Assembly: GCA_016721905.1 (NCBI GenBank) | Contig: JADKHH010000012.1 | Coordinates: 1 to 64,000, forward strand | Source: Candidatus Opimibacter skivensis | Lineage (GTDB): Bacteria; Bacteroidota; Bacteroidia; Chitinophagales; Saprospiraceae | DNA: 64,000 bases | Reading direction: 5' to 3' | Part shown: positions 48,093 through 58,159 of the stretch, piece by piece | Layout of the letters: every line of letters begins with the position of its first letter | Numbering within the stretch: position 1 is the stretch's first letter | Notes under the pieces: generated by a model | What the model saw: only the letters and a program-made list of their open reading frames with translations | What the model was told of the DNA's origin: nothing | The model's database searches: none | Made by a program: the position numbers and the translations under genes

Positions 48093-48412
48093 TGCATAAC
48101 ACCTGAAGGAGAGAACTATCAAACTGAAATCATTCATGCTTGAATTTTCTCCTTTTTTATTTTTTAAACTGCGCAAGCAGTCTTTGAGTTAATCAGTGCC
48201 CCTGGAAAGGCCGTCCGGCGACTTCCAGATCGTGTACAGGCCCAAGGAACATTTACCAAATGCCGGATGCAGGGAAGATGACCCATCGGTGTGAAAAGTC
48301 ATACCACTGAGAAAGGGGAGTTGACCTTGCGTATTGTTACTGAATTCATTTTAAACAGGAGAAGGCAAAACACAAGAACCCCAAACGACTAGTGTTAAGC
48401 CTTCTCCTTTTT
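48093..48412 (+). other. Candidate short transcript of about 320 nt
   Basis: The DNA between the dyad promoter (48041-48087) and the terminator-like hairpin (48357-48412) has no convincing long gene. It contains AAGGAGAG at about 48106 and short frames such as MLEFSPFLFFKLRKQ at 48135, and possible degraded coding sequence further on. It could be a regulatory RNA, a small-peptide mRNA or the remains of a gene. Confidence 0.35.
48357..48412 (+). terminator. Intrinsic terminator-like hairpin
   Basis: AGGAGAAGGC at 48357-48366 pairs perfectly with GCCTTCTCCT at 48399-48408, and the last bases run into TTTTT. A second, weaker hairpin AGGGCTCA/TGAGCCCT lies at about 48541-48563. The region from here to 48742 shows no gene. 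Confidence 0.6.
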
Positions 48413-48742
48413 AGTACAGGATGACCCACCACCTCAAAAACCCCGGTGAACCCTTCCTGGTATGGTTGAAAAATGCCGAATGAACATATCAACTCATTTG
48501 TTCAACATTTTTCACAGTTTTGGTCAAGGTTTTTCAGGCAGGGCTCATCATTTTGAGCCCTTGCTTTGAAAACTAACCGGAAAGCTATACCAGGGTTTAT
48601 TTTCCGTACTCCATCAAACCAAATGTGTGCTGTGTTTTGAGCAATTGCTGGCTAAATTCCTGAACCTCTGAAAAGAGACAAGGATTTCGGGCTAAATAAT
48701 GATATGTTTATCTCCTCTCTATTTTTATAAATTCAAACAGCT

Positions 48743-49029
48743 ATGACAAGAAGACTATCACAATGGTTTACCATCATCCTACCGATCTCCGCACAGGGAA
48801 TGGCTAATGCAGTCTACAACGGAGAATACAATGGTGTACAGGATCCAATCGGAGAAGGAAAAGTGGGTGCAACGTACCTGGTAAGGATATTAAGCACGAC
48901 AAAGTTGGAAGCACAGAATCCACCTTTTACGACCAAGAGGTTTTGATATTGAAGATTAATGACAATATTCAAAATCAAACCTGCAGATTGAATCTTGCCT
49001 CAAAACATGCCTGGAGCATTACAAACTGA
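48743..49029 (+). pseudogene. Small cassette protein, copy 1, one frameshift
   Basis: The first frame reads RRLSQWFTIILPISAQGMAN, AVYNGEYNGVQDPIGEGKVG, ATYLVRI. A one-base shift near 48890 continues HDKVGSTESTFYDQEVLILKI and ends at 49029. It is a paralogue of the intact protein at 58160: shared positions include W-F, A-x-Y-x-G, V-x-D-P, G-x-T-Y and the following E-V-L-I/E-A-I-R-I stretch. Family unknown. It precedes the peptidase gene in both cassettes, and here the two are almost contiguous. The copy lacks the Lys-rich tail of copy 2. Confidence 0.55.
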
Positions 49030-49878
49030 CAAAGCCAGATGTAGCATTCATGCTGAGGTTTACAGACACGCCGAATTGCTGCCTCAATCCTGTCATTGAT
49101 TTTTACGAGGACAGACAACAATATTCATTTGCAGGAAAATCTTATCATCCTCAACGACATATTAATTTCCTACACGCCTGAGGATTCTGCCCGGCAATAT
49201 TTCAAGTACTTTTTCCATGGACTTTGTCAATATTATCTTCAAAAGCAAACCTATGTGACATGGCTTGCTAAGGCATCGGACTTAAGATTGTTTCCGGAAC
49301 TACTGCCAGGTTTCATCCACAATATCCCGACCCCAAAAAAGAGGTTTGAACGAATACTGGTCATCATATCATTTGATGATGCCTGAAATATTCATTTTAA
49401 ACAACTCCGCAAGATCCATGATGACATTACAGTTATAGTAGCAGATGACGATTTTGAACCAGCTGCAATGCTAAAATCATGGGGAGCCTATGATCAGGTT
49501 TTTATAGCCGGCCATGGGGAAAATAGAAGTGAAACATATGAAGGTCATGTCAGGTTGGGAAACAAATTGCTGATGCCCGGGATGATTGCTGACGCCATAA
49601 ATGCTCATCAGGAAAATCCAACTGTTTTAGGTATTTTCACATGCGGTGAAGCCTTTTATGCGATGGAGTCCCGGAATCAGTTTGATTACTTTATAGCGGA
49701 TCATCAGAGTTCAGTCCCCAGATTTGTCGAAATGTTTTTATACGGGTACCTCCTTACGTATTTCAATTCCTATAATGTCCTTCAAGCCTTTCAGGCCGGC
49801 AGATTAGCCACCATCTTCCGGGCTAAAAGCGATCCGACGTATAAGATATTTACCAGAGGTGTTAAATTGCAGGAATGA
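49030..49878 (+). pseudogene. Caspase/CHAT-like cysteine peptidase, copy 1, frameshift plus in-frame TGA
   Basis: The helical N-terminal part (KLTKPDVAFMLRFTDTPN, then after a shift near 49075 HLQENLIILNDILISYTP and YFKYFFHGLCQYYLQKQ) matches copy 2 (58672). An in-frame TGA at 49384 separates it from the catalytic part: VFIAGHGENRSE with the His codon at 49513, VLGIFTCGEAFYAMES with the Cys codon at 49642, and the helix VLQAFQAGRLATIFRA. Both catalytic residues are kept. A shorter product could start at the ATG at 49468. The 5' end is approximate. The stop overlaps the kinase ATG (ATGA). Confidence 0.65.
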
Positions 49879-52800
49879 AGTTTTTGTATACTATCGCATT
49901 TTTAATCTTGTGTTCGGTCGCCATTGTGACAGGCCAGGCAAAATATAAATGTTGTTCATCCATCAATGTTTCGCAAAACACAAATTATTGCTTTTATAAA
50001 TCCTCGCATCACCAGGTTTTTATTTCCTCCTGGGATGGTCTCAATATATTCGATGGGCAAGAAACGAGAACGTATCGACCGTTGACCCATCATATGGCGG
50101 GGAATAGAATGGAAGATACTTTTTATGAAGACACCTCCGGTATAGTATGGTTTACCACTTCAGAAGCTTTACATTATTACAATCCGAAAACCGATAGTCT
50201 TGACTATATATTCATGGTAAACGCCAGCGGGGATACCCTCCGGTCCAACCATTCAGCATTTCAACTCTCAGGAAATGATCTGTACCTGAGGGCGGAAAAT
50301 GACATATTTATATATGACGTGGTAAAACGTACCATTAAGAAAACAATTCCATTTGACTTTTCAAAAACGACGCCAATTGACGTCTTTCAAGACCTAAACA
50401 CTCCTTTGCTTTTCTGCATCAACTCTCCGAATTATGAGATGTATGCTATAGAGGATTCATGTCATAGGAAGTGGGTAAGTAGGATTGAAGGGGAATTAAG
50501 TTCCGTTTATTGTTCCGATTCTAAAAAAATATGGTTGGGCATGGCTGATGGAAAACTGATTCAATTGGATCCACAAAATGGCCATGTGCTCTTTCAATCT
50601 CCCCTGGTGGGTATAAAGGTCAATGGTATTGTGGAATCAACCGGCAACAGATTATTGCTCAATGTTCATCCTAATGAGATAATTGAATATGATCCGACCC
50701 GGGATGTTATTTTAGATCGCTTCGTTCCGATGCTAGGTGAAACTAAAGAAGCAGTCAATTATCTGCTGCCGCCGTTTATGGACAGGGATTCAACGATATG
50801 GTTCGGGGGCGCCAGCCAGGGTGTATTTTTTTTTAACCCCCGCAAACAAAAATTCCAACATTTTTTAAATACCGGGTCCGATCAAAAGCCGTTTAACATC
50901 TCCAGTATATTACCCTTGACCGAACACACCTATCTCATTATTACGAGAAGGCAGGGTATCGTGATGATTAATGAAAAAGGGGATATACTGCGCCAGTGGC
51001 TTGACTTGCCTGACGGGGTCAGGAATTTTACATCTACCGATGCAGCGCAGATAGACGATCATCAGTTTCTGTTCAATAGCAATAGCCAGTTGTATGTATT
51101 AGATCTGAAGTCTGGAAAAATTAAAAAATTACAAACGAAACCTTCCAATACTAATTTGGTTTTTGATCAGATCGAAAAATTCGAGAATGGGAAAATAATT
51201 GCCAGTTGCGGGGATTCTCTCTTACAGGAGATTCAGCTATCCAATTATGCATATACGTGCAGACCCTATGGAAATTTAAAAGGTCGCGCCACGCGAACAA
51301 ATGATTTTAAATTGGACCAGGCCGGAAATCTGTATGTCAGTAACGACGATGCCTCTGTGCTGGTGCTTAGTCCTTCTGCTGATGATCAACAGCATCGTTT
51401 TTCATACGAGCTGTCCATTAAAGGAGGGGTTAGAAGCCTCCTGGAGGATCAAGCCAAATCGGGAATTTATTTAACAAACACGTTCGGACTTTTTCATATC
51501 CGGCACGATACAAAAGAGGTTACCCAAATCGTCGATAAAGAAAATATACTTGCACAAACCATCTATGCAGCTATCGCAGACACAGCAGGGAATTTCTGGC
51601 TTTCCTCTAATAAAGGAATTCTGAAGTATAATCCCAAAGCAAAAAGTGTCAAAGTTTATTCCAGGATGGATGGAGTACAGGCTGATGAATTTAATTCGAA
51701 TGCTTATCACCAGACAGCGGATGGACATATATTCTTTGGAGGCATCAATGGGATAAACTATTTTCATCCGGATGAGGTAGTCTCTTCTACCAAGGAAGCT
51801 CCTGTCTATATCCGCTCCGTTAAAATAAATGATGAACTTGATTCCACGATCTTAGTTCCAGAGTTCAAGGATACCTATGAGCTCACCTATAAGCAGAATA
51901 CGATTTCTTTTGATTTTCATGCCATCGACTATTCAGATCCGGACGCGACACGGGTCAAGTATCAGTTGGTTGGCGTGGATCCTGAATATATAGAATCGCA
52001 AAGCGCAAAAGGGTTTGCCAGGTATGCTAACCTCCGGCATGGTACTTATACATTGCTGCTGCTGGGCGCAAATGCCGACGGACACTGGAATGAAACACCG
52101 AGAGCCATTGAGATCATTATACACCCCCCTTATTACCTGACCTGGTGGTTTATTACACTCTGTGTATTATTAGCTATTGGAATCATTTATGGGTTGGTTC
52201 GCTTATATTATCAACGCCAACTCGAAAAGAGAAATCAGATCGTCCGCGAACAAGCCCTGATCATCGAAAAACAAAAAGCAGTGGAGTATGAACGGAATCG
52301 CATAGCCTCAGAAATGCATGATGATCTGGGTTCAGGACTGACGACCATCCGATATCTTAGCGACAAAGCGCTCAAGCAGGCCAGGGACTCAGCTGAGACC
52401 GAACAGATCAAGCGGATCTCAGAACACAGCAAGAGACTCGTGCGCAACATGTCCGAGATCATTTGGGCGATGAACTCCAGGTTTGATTCCGCCGAGAATC
52501 TGGTAGGGTATCTGCGACGGTATGCATCCGAATATCTTGAAGAATATCAACTTCCTCTAAAGTTCGTCTCCGGCCTGGAACATTTGGATCAGGTTTCGAT
52601 GGGCGGGGAAAAGCGGAGAAATGTATTTCTCGTGTTTAAAGAGATGCTCCATAACGCCGTGAAATACTCAGGCGCGGAACGCCTGGAAATTGAAATCACC
52701 ACTAATCATCAGCTGGGCATCCACATTGCTGAAATCGGCGGCAAGGGATTTGATCCCGAATTGGCTTTAGAAAAAGGCAATGGAATCTTTAATTGCCGAA

Positions 52801-52901
52801 AGCGTATGCATAGTGCCGGCGGAGAGCTTACCTTTGAAAAAACAGCTGAAGCCATGCACATCCATATCATTGTCCCCATAAAGCCCGAAGCCGGTGGATA
52901 A
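49875..52901 (+). CDS. Periplasmic-propeller histidine kinase, copy 1
   Basis: A 1008-residue two-component sensor. Order: signal peptide (FLYTIAFLILCSVAIVTGQ), two-component-regulator propeller repeats (about 25-640; SSWDGLNIFDG, IWFGGASQGVFFFNP, FWLSSNKGILKYNP), Y_Y_Y domain (about 650-745; QNTISFDFHAIDYSDPDATR, HWNETPRAIEIIIHPPYYLT), one membrane helix (WFITLCVLLAIGIIYGLVRL), HisKA_3 domain with phospho-acceptor H815 in ASEMHDDLGSGLTTIRYLS, and HATPase (N-box FKEMLHNAVKYSGA, G-box GNGIFNCRKRM). It senses something in the periplasm and phosphorylates the regulator encoded next, with which it overlaps by eight bases. The same-length paralogue at 59572 is clearly related along its whole length. 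Confidence 0.9.
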   Translation: MKFLYTIAFLILCSVAIVTGQAKYKCCSSINVSQNTNYCFYKSSHHQVFISSWDGLNIFDGQETRTYRPLTHHMAGNRMEDTFYEDTSGIVWFTTSEALHYYNPKTDSLDYIFMVNASGDTLRSNHSAFQLSGNDLYLRAENDIFIYDVVKRTIKKTIPFDFSKTTPIDVFQDLNTPLLFCINSPNYEMYAIEDSCHRKWVSRIEGELSSVYCSDSKKIWLGMADGKLIQLDPQNGHVLFQSPLVGIKVNGIVESTGNRLLLNVHPNEIIEYDPTRDVILDRFVPMLGETKEAVNYLLPPFMDRDSTIWFGGASQGVFFFNPRKQKFQHFLNTGSDQKPFNISSILPLTEHTYLIITRRQGIVMINEKGDILRQWLDLPDGVRNFTSTDAAQIDDHQFLFNSNSQLYVLDLKSGKIKKLQTKPSNTNLVFDQIEKFENGKIIASCGDSLLQEIQLSNYAYTCRPYGNLKGRATRTNDFKLDQAGNLYVSNDDASVLVLSPSADDQQHRFSYELSIKGGVRSLLEDQAKSGIYLTNTFGLFHIRHDTKEVTQIVDKENILAQTIYAAIADTAGNFWLSSNKGILKYNPKAKSVKVYSRMDGVQADEFNSNAYHQTADGHIFFGGINGINYFHPDEVVSSTKEAPVYIRSVKINDELDSTILVPEFKDTYELTYKQNTISFDFHAIDYSDPDATRVKYQLVGVDPEYIESQSAKGFARYANLRHGTYTLLLLGANADGHWNETPRAIEIIIHPPYYLTWWFITLCVLLAIGIIYGLVRLYYQRQLEKRNQIVREQALIIEKQKAVEYERNRIASEMHDDLGSGLTTIRYLSDKALKQARDSAETEQIKRISEHSKRLVRNMSEIIWAMNSRFDSAENLVGYLRRYASEYLEEYQLPLKFVSGLEHLDQVSMGGEKRRNVFLVFKEMLHNAVKYSGAERLEIEITTNHQLGIHIAEIGGKGFDPELALEKGNGIFNCRKRMHSAGGELTFEKTAEAMHIHIIVPIKPEAGG

Positions 52902-53523
52902 GATCACGATGGCTGTCCTGGAAGATCTGACAGAGGTCGCTGAGTATCTTAGGGAGATCTTTAATGAAGAGGAGGATATGGAATGCCAGCAGATCTATTT
53001 TAATGCTGAAGATGCCATGCACTTCCTGCCCCAGCAGCCTGTGGATATCCTGATCGTGGACATCGGATTACCACGCGCGAGTGGAATCGATGCCATTCAG
53101 TTTTTACACAAATACTGCCCGGGTATGCAGTTTTGCATGTTTACAGTCTATGAAGATGACGATAAGATCTTCAATTCCCTGCAGGCAGGTGCTAAAGGCT
53201 ATATCCTCAAGGGCGCAGAAGTAGATAAGATACTTACAGCAGTTCGTGAACTCCACGGCGGCGGTTCCCCGATGAGTCCCAGTATCGCGCGCAGGGTTCT
53301 TGACCAGTTCCAGAAAATGCAGGTTAGCCGCACACATGTTGTACTCCCCCTTTCTCCCCGGGAGCAAGAGATCCTTCAACATCTGGCCAAAGGCCTGTTG
53401 TACAAAGAAATCGGCGAGCTCCTCAGCATCACCTATGGCACCGTCAAGCAACACATCCACAAAATCTACGACAAGCTCCAGGTTTCTAACCGGACCGAAG
53501 CGATCAATAGGCTTAAAGGCTAA
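52894..53523 (+). CDS. LuxR/NarL-family response regulator, copy 1
   Basis: A 209-residue regulator. The receiver domain has phospho-acceptor D56 in DILIVDIGLPRASG, the signalling FTVYEDDDKIF and Lys in AKGYILKGA. The C-terminal GerE/LuxR helix-turn-helix reads LSPREQEILQHLAKGLLYKE, then YGTVKQHIHKIYDKLQVSNR. It starts with GTG inside the kinase gene. Its DNA-binding part is almost the same as that of copy 2. It is the natural candidate to bind the TATAAC-N4-GTTATA dyads at 48041 and 53824 (inference). Confidence 0.9.
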   Translation: MDKITMAVLEDLTEVAEYLREIFNEEEDMECQQIYFNAEDAMHFLPQQPVDILIVDIGLPRASGIDAIQFLHKYCPGMQFCMFTVYEDDDKIFNSLQAGAKGYILKGAEVDKILTAVRELHGGGSPMSPSIARRVLDQFQKMQVSRTHVVLPLSPREQEILQHLAKGLLYKEIGELLSITYGTVKQHIHKIYDKLQVSNRTEAINRLKG

Positions 53524-53559
53524 GGGCATAGAGCATAGAGCTGCATAGGGCAAGGGGCA

Positions 53560-53815
53560 TTGAGTAAGGCAGTAATCGGTAATCGGTAATCAGTGATCAG
53601 TATTCAGTGTCAGTAATCAGTCTTCAGTCTGCTATTGGCAGTTGACAGTCTTCAGTTAGCGGCAACATCCAGATAAACTTATCAGCCTATCAACTTATAA
53701 ACCCATCAACAAATCAACAAATCAACAAATCAACTTATAAACTTATCAACTTATCAACCCATCAACTTATAAGCATATAAGCATATAAGCCTATAAGCTC
53801 CTCAGCTACTCACCT
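53560..53815. repeat. Heptamer then octamer arrays
   Basis: 53568-53660 has CAGTAAT/CGGTAAT/CAGTCTT 7-mers, the inverse of the ACTGATT type. 53665-53810 has ATCAACTT/ATAAACTT/ATAAGCAT 8-mers, the inverse of the AGTTGATA type. No gene. Confidence 0.8.
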
Positions 53816-53823
53816 CCTCTGCC

Positions 53824-53870
53824 TATAACAAAGGTTATATACTTTCCCCCCTCAAGTCCGCTTACGTTTG
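53824..53870 (+). promoter_or_regulatory. Promoter with TATAAC-N4-GTTATA dyad (site 2)
   Basis: The dyad TATAACAAAGGTTATA is at 53824-53839 and TACGTTTG (TAnnTTTG consensus) at 53863-53870. The 23-base gap from dyad to -7 box is identical to site 1. The next gene starts at the ATG at 53901, giving a short leader. Confidence 0.65.
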
Positions 53871-53900
53871 GGTTCGTTTACAATCAAAACAATTGAAATA

Positions 53901-56900
53901 ATGAATCCACACCCAACTAACGTGCTGCGTCCATTTTGGTATCTTTTTGCAAGCGGACACCATCGCACCCTGGCGATGATCATATGTTTACTCGTGAGCC
54001 CCTCCATTTCCTGGAGTCAGAATTTTTATCACCCCACCAGTGGCTTTGAGGAGCATATATTAGGTCCCGGAACTTACCATTACTATGATGACGGGGGTCC
54101 AAATGGTGACTACTCCCTTGACATTTTGGATCGACCATGACCTTTTCACCTCAGGAGGGATATTTTATTCAATGGAAATTTATTGAATATGAGTTTGAGG
54201 TAAACGGCTTTTGCGTACCTGATGGTTGTTGTGACAAGTTGACATCATCCTGGTTGCCTAATTGTGGTGATTTGTTTATTAATGAGGATTATTGCGGTAG
54301 TTATGTGCAACCCTGCTGTGAGACCACCGCATTGTGTTCAGGTGAAGGAATTTCTTTCTCTTTTACATCAGATTTTTCGGAAGTTAAGCCTGGGTGGCAT
54401 ATCATCATGTATGTCCAACTGAAAGATCCGTATCACATGATTTGCGGTACGCATCAGGAGTGTTCGGTAGTGTCAAACCTCGACTGCTCGGGAGAAATGG
54501 GTGAAGAGGAGTTTAATTGCTGGGCTTTTGGAGAATGTGCAGGACAGATTGATTATTACCCTGAATGTGATGGCGATGCATACCCTGGTGCAGAAAGACT
54601 TTATTTAATTGATTTACCGGAGACTCAGGACCTCTATTTATCCTGTGAGTGTATCACGGATTTGTTTTTAGTCACCATCTATTCATGTGAAGTCGCGGTA
54701 TGTCAGAAAGCAGATAATAACGGAGGGCAGTTTTATTTGCCTGATGTCCCGGCAGGCGAGCATTTTTTAATCGGCGAGTATGACTGCGGCGGAGATCTGT
54801 GTTTCTGTGATCTTCAGTTTGAATGCGCAGACCCAGGCGGACTGGATTGTGATGATGCCGATCCGGTAGAATGCGGTGACTTCTTTTTTGATGCCAATAC
54901 AGCAGCAGCCGGAGCCAAAAGTAACGAAGATGATTATTGTGATAATCTGACCAACGTCTGGACGGGTAGAGAAAAGGTTTATGAATTCATTGCTCCCTAC
55001 ACCGGACAAGTAACGATCAATATGACCGGGTTAAGCGCGGATCTTGATTTGTTTGTATTGGAAGGTTGTGATCCAACCTTTTGCCTGGATGAGAGTCTGA
55101 ACTTAAATACCGCTGATGAAACGGTGATGTTTGATGTAGTCGAAGGATCACATTATATCATCGTAGCTGATGGATATAGTTTCGCAGAATCTACCTATAC
55201 GATTCACATTATTTGCGAAGGAGATTTGGATTGTAGCGGAGAAGAACCGATAGACTGTGGTGAAGTCATCCTCAGCTCAAATACATTTACCGATGGCGGG
55301 TTCAACAGTGAAATAGATTACTGTCAGAATGGCTCCTTTGGATGGACCGGTAATGAAAGGATCTATTCCTACTATGCTGACCGAAGTCAATTACTCACCC
55401 TGACCCTTTCACAATTGGACGACAATCTGGACTTGTTTCTATTGGATGATTGTAACGGTAATGAATGCATCGCTCAAAGTACACTCCCCGGGTCTTCTGA
55501 TGAGGTGATAAGTATTGAAGTACAACAAGGGGAGACGTATATTATTGTCATTGATGGCTGGGATGGTGCCTTTTCAACCTATCAGCTGGAAGTCCTATGT
55601 GACCCATTGCGCTGCACAGATTGTGGCAACTGTTTTACGTACACCATCTTTGACAAGGGGATAAACTCAGATGTGACTTGTTATCCAAAATATATAGACT
55701 GTGGTGCGGATCAATACCCCTCCACAGACCATCAATTTCAATGGACAGTTGATGGTATCGTCCGTTCCACGAAATATAGTCCTACCCTTTCCCTTGAAAA
55801 TGGAAAGAAATCTAAAGTTTGCCAGATCATCAAATATCTCAATGTTGAACAATACAGATGTTGTTGGGATATAACACCTGCATCCGGATGTCAAAAAGCA
55901 CCGTTGGCACATGTCGCCGTCACGGGAGAATGGCCGTTTTATGATGCTATACTGGATGCCTCAAAGTCTGATAATGGGCAAAAGTATTTCTGGGATTTTG
56001 GGGATGGTAGCATGATACAAAATGGGGATACGATTCCCACGATAGAACATACGTATAATGCAGAAGGTATCAAGTATTGCACGTATGTACAGAATGAGCA
56101 TGGAATTTCTACGTACTGTAACGAATTTGCTCCAGGAGCATTCGAATGCACGATTGGAGAAAGTCCTGAATTTACATATTCACTATCGGGAAGGAATCTA
56201 ACGATCACCGGTGTAAACGGATCTACTTCCAATATTTCATCTTATCGTATCGACTTTGGCGATAGCACAGCAATAGCACAGGGCAATACATGGTCAAATA
56301 GGATGCATGCGTTTCAAAAGGATAGTGTCTATGAAATTTGTATCCGGTTTACAGTCACCCGCCAGGAAGGTTTTGCTGATTGCGTAACAGATGGATGCGT
56401 TTGTTTCACGGTTAAAGTTGGTTGCTGCCAACAAACCATTGATCAGTGTGCGGATATCCGACCTGAATTTGTAGGAGAGAATGGAGGGCTTCAGTATCAC
56501 TTTGAATATGATGCTCCGGGAATCCAGGTGCTGAGTTGGGAAGTAGATGGCGTGACTATTAGTAATTCCATTGGTAATGAGGTCGATTATACGTTCCCTG
56601 CGGCTGGATTGTATCAGGTGTGTTGTTTGTATCGGGACCCGGTCTCGGCTTGCTATATCAAGTGTTGTAAGTGGATCTATATCGGCAATCCGTTTGATCC
56701 GTCCAGTTGTGCAGGTATATTGTATAGCTACCATCCTGAAAACAATAGCTATCGGTTTGAACTGGACCGCCCTGCAGCGGAGGTTGAAGAACTCCTGTGG
56801 ACGGTGGATGATCCGGTATATCAGACATTGGGTACATCCCTTGCAATCAAATTTCCTCGCGGTGCCTTCTGGGCCGTGTAAAGAGTACATCATATCGGTG

Positions 56901-57467
56901 AGGTATTTTGATAAGACTTGCAATTGTTACCGGTTGTGTTGCATCCGGGTTTACCTGTGCACTCCATCTGTATGTGCATCCCTGATCAACTCTGATCTTC
57001 TTGGTAACGGAAAGACGAGGTTTTCCACTTTTCAGGCCTATGAGCAAATGCAATGGTATGCGGATGGGATATTTATTGGATCAGGTCTATCGGTAGATTA
57101 TACTGTGCCCACGGCAGGAGCATCCATATGTCTGTATTATTTTGACCCAGCCAGCCAGTGCTACAGGGTTTGTTGCCGGGACATCCTGACGGCGACAGAA
57201 ACCATCTTAAATCTGGAGGCGGCCGAGATCGTACCAAATCCGGCGAGTGATCATCTGAATATTTATCTGTCATTTATTTCACCTGCTTCGGTAGGGGTTG
57301 AACTAATGAGTGACCTTGGAATAGTAGTTCGTCGTATTCCTGCTGAGGTGGCGGGTTCAACAATATTCAATCTTCGAATGGACATCGGAGATCTGCCCGC
57401 TGGAGTGTATTTCGTAAGAATACGAACCAACCAGGGTGAGCTGATCCGAAAGATTATTCACTTGTAA
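53901..57467 (+). pseudogene. Large Cys-rich secreted protein with CUB-like, PPC-like and PKD domains and T9SS sorting domain, two frameshifts
   Basis: About 1190 residues if joined. A signal peptide (LAMIICLLVSPSISWSQ) is followed by a CUB-like domain spanning the first shift near 54135 (GPGTYHYYDDGGPNGDYS, MTFSPQEGYFIQWKFIEYEF, PDGCCDKLTSSWLPNC). At least two pre-peptidase-C-like repeats follow (EKVYEFIAPYTGQVTINMTG, LSADLDLFVLEGCD; ERIYSYYADRSQLLTLTLSQ), then a PKD domain (KYFWDFGDGSMIQNGDTIPT) and further Cys-pair-rich Ig-like units (YQVCCLYRDPVSACYIKCC). After the second shift near 56870 it ends in a T9SS sorting domain (AEIVPNPASDHLNIYLSFIS). It is surface-exposed or released, and its promoter carries the dyad of site 2. 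Whether the shifts are real is open. Confidence 0.7.
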
Positions 57468-57480
57468 AAGGGGAAAGAGC

Positions 57481-57532
57481 AGAGGCCCCGGCACATTTGG
57501 GTTGAATTCAAATCCGGGGCTTCTCTTTTTAA
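57481..57532 (+). terminator. Intrinsic terminator of the Cys-rich protein gene
   Basis: AGAGGCCCCGG at 57481-57491 pairs with CCGGGGCTTCTCT at 57514-57526 with a one-base bulge. A small inner stem (ATTTG...CAAAT) lies in the loop, and a TTTTT run follows at 57526-57530. It sits 14 bases after the stop codon. Confidence 0.8.
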
Positions 57533-57588
57533 ATGGCTAAAATTAAAACCCCGGATATAGGCAAAGTTAGTTGTACAAACCAGACACA

Positions 57589-58041
57589 ATGATACCTGTT
57601 AGATCCACATTTACCACTTCGTATAAAGCAGACCCGATCACCTTGAAAGAGGAATTGGCAGCAGGCTATCCCTCCTATACGGTCACCTATTCAATCATGG
57701 CAGACAGCTTTAAACTCCGAAACAAGGATTTCAGGCATACCTTGCTGTACAATACGGATAAGCCAAGCAAGCTCGAAAGCATCAGCCTGCGGATGAGAAG
57801 GAAAGTGTTAACTTATAACCTGGTCCTGTGTCTCGTGCTGGCGATCATTGGATTGGGGGATCAGCGATTTAATGACGGGAAAATATTTAATGCACTTAGT
57901 TCGGATAATTTTTTATTTTTATCCATTCTGTTATTGGGGCTGTATCAATATGTTGTCTACCTGTTGCATCCGGGGCTGGAGAGGGATTTGAGGAGGGAGC
58001 ATGGGGAGGTGAGGGAACGACTTCAAAAAGTATTTTTATAA
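57589..58041 (+). CDS. Small membrane protein of unknown function
   Basis: A 150-residue protein with a soluble beta-rich N-terminus (STFTTSYKADPITLKEELAA, YTVTYSIMADSFKLRNKDF). Two membrane helices follow (YNLVLCLVLAIIGLGDQ about 85-100 and FLFLSILLLGLYQYVVYLL about 112-130), with a charged tail (RREHGEVRERLQKVF). I use the ATG at 57589; a TTG lies 18 bases upstream. No family recognised. It sits behind the terminator, between the Cys-rich protein and cassette 2. Confidence 0.55.
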   Translation: MIPVRSTFTTSYKADPITLKEELAAGYPSYTVTYSIMADSFKLRNKDFRHTLLYNTDKPSKLESISLRMRRKVLTYNLVLCLVLAIIGLGDQRFNDGKIFNALSSDNFLFLSILLLGLYQYVVYLLHPGLERDLRREHGEVRERLQKVFL

Positions 58042-58159
58042 ATCGAGGAGTAATCAATGTAAACTAATCATCCCTGTGAGAAGAAAACTGATCTAATAAG
58101 GGAATCAATATAGTATAAATTGAACTTAGCTTATTTATTTAACATAAAATCTTAATGTC

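Noticed and set aside
47625..48176. 183-residue open frame on the minus strand through the repeat array
   Set aside because: It reads the hairpin repeats in shifting frames (the period of 125 is not a multiple of three), has no domain, and would cross the promoter dyad.
49384..49386. TGA as selenocysteine or programmed readthrough
   Set aside because: No SECIS-like structure or Cys at the matching site in copy 2 is seen; a point mutation or sequence error is simpler.
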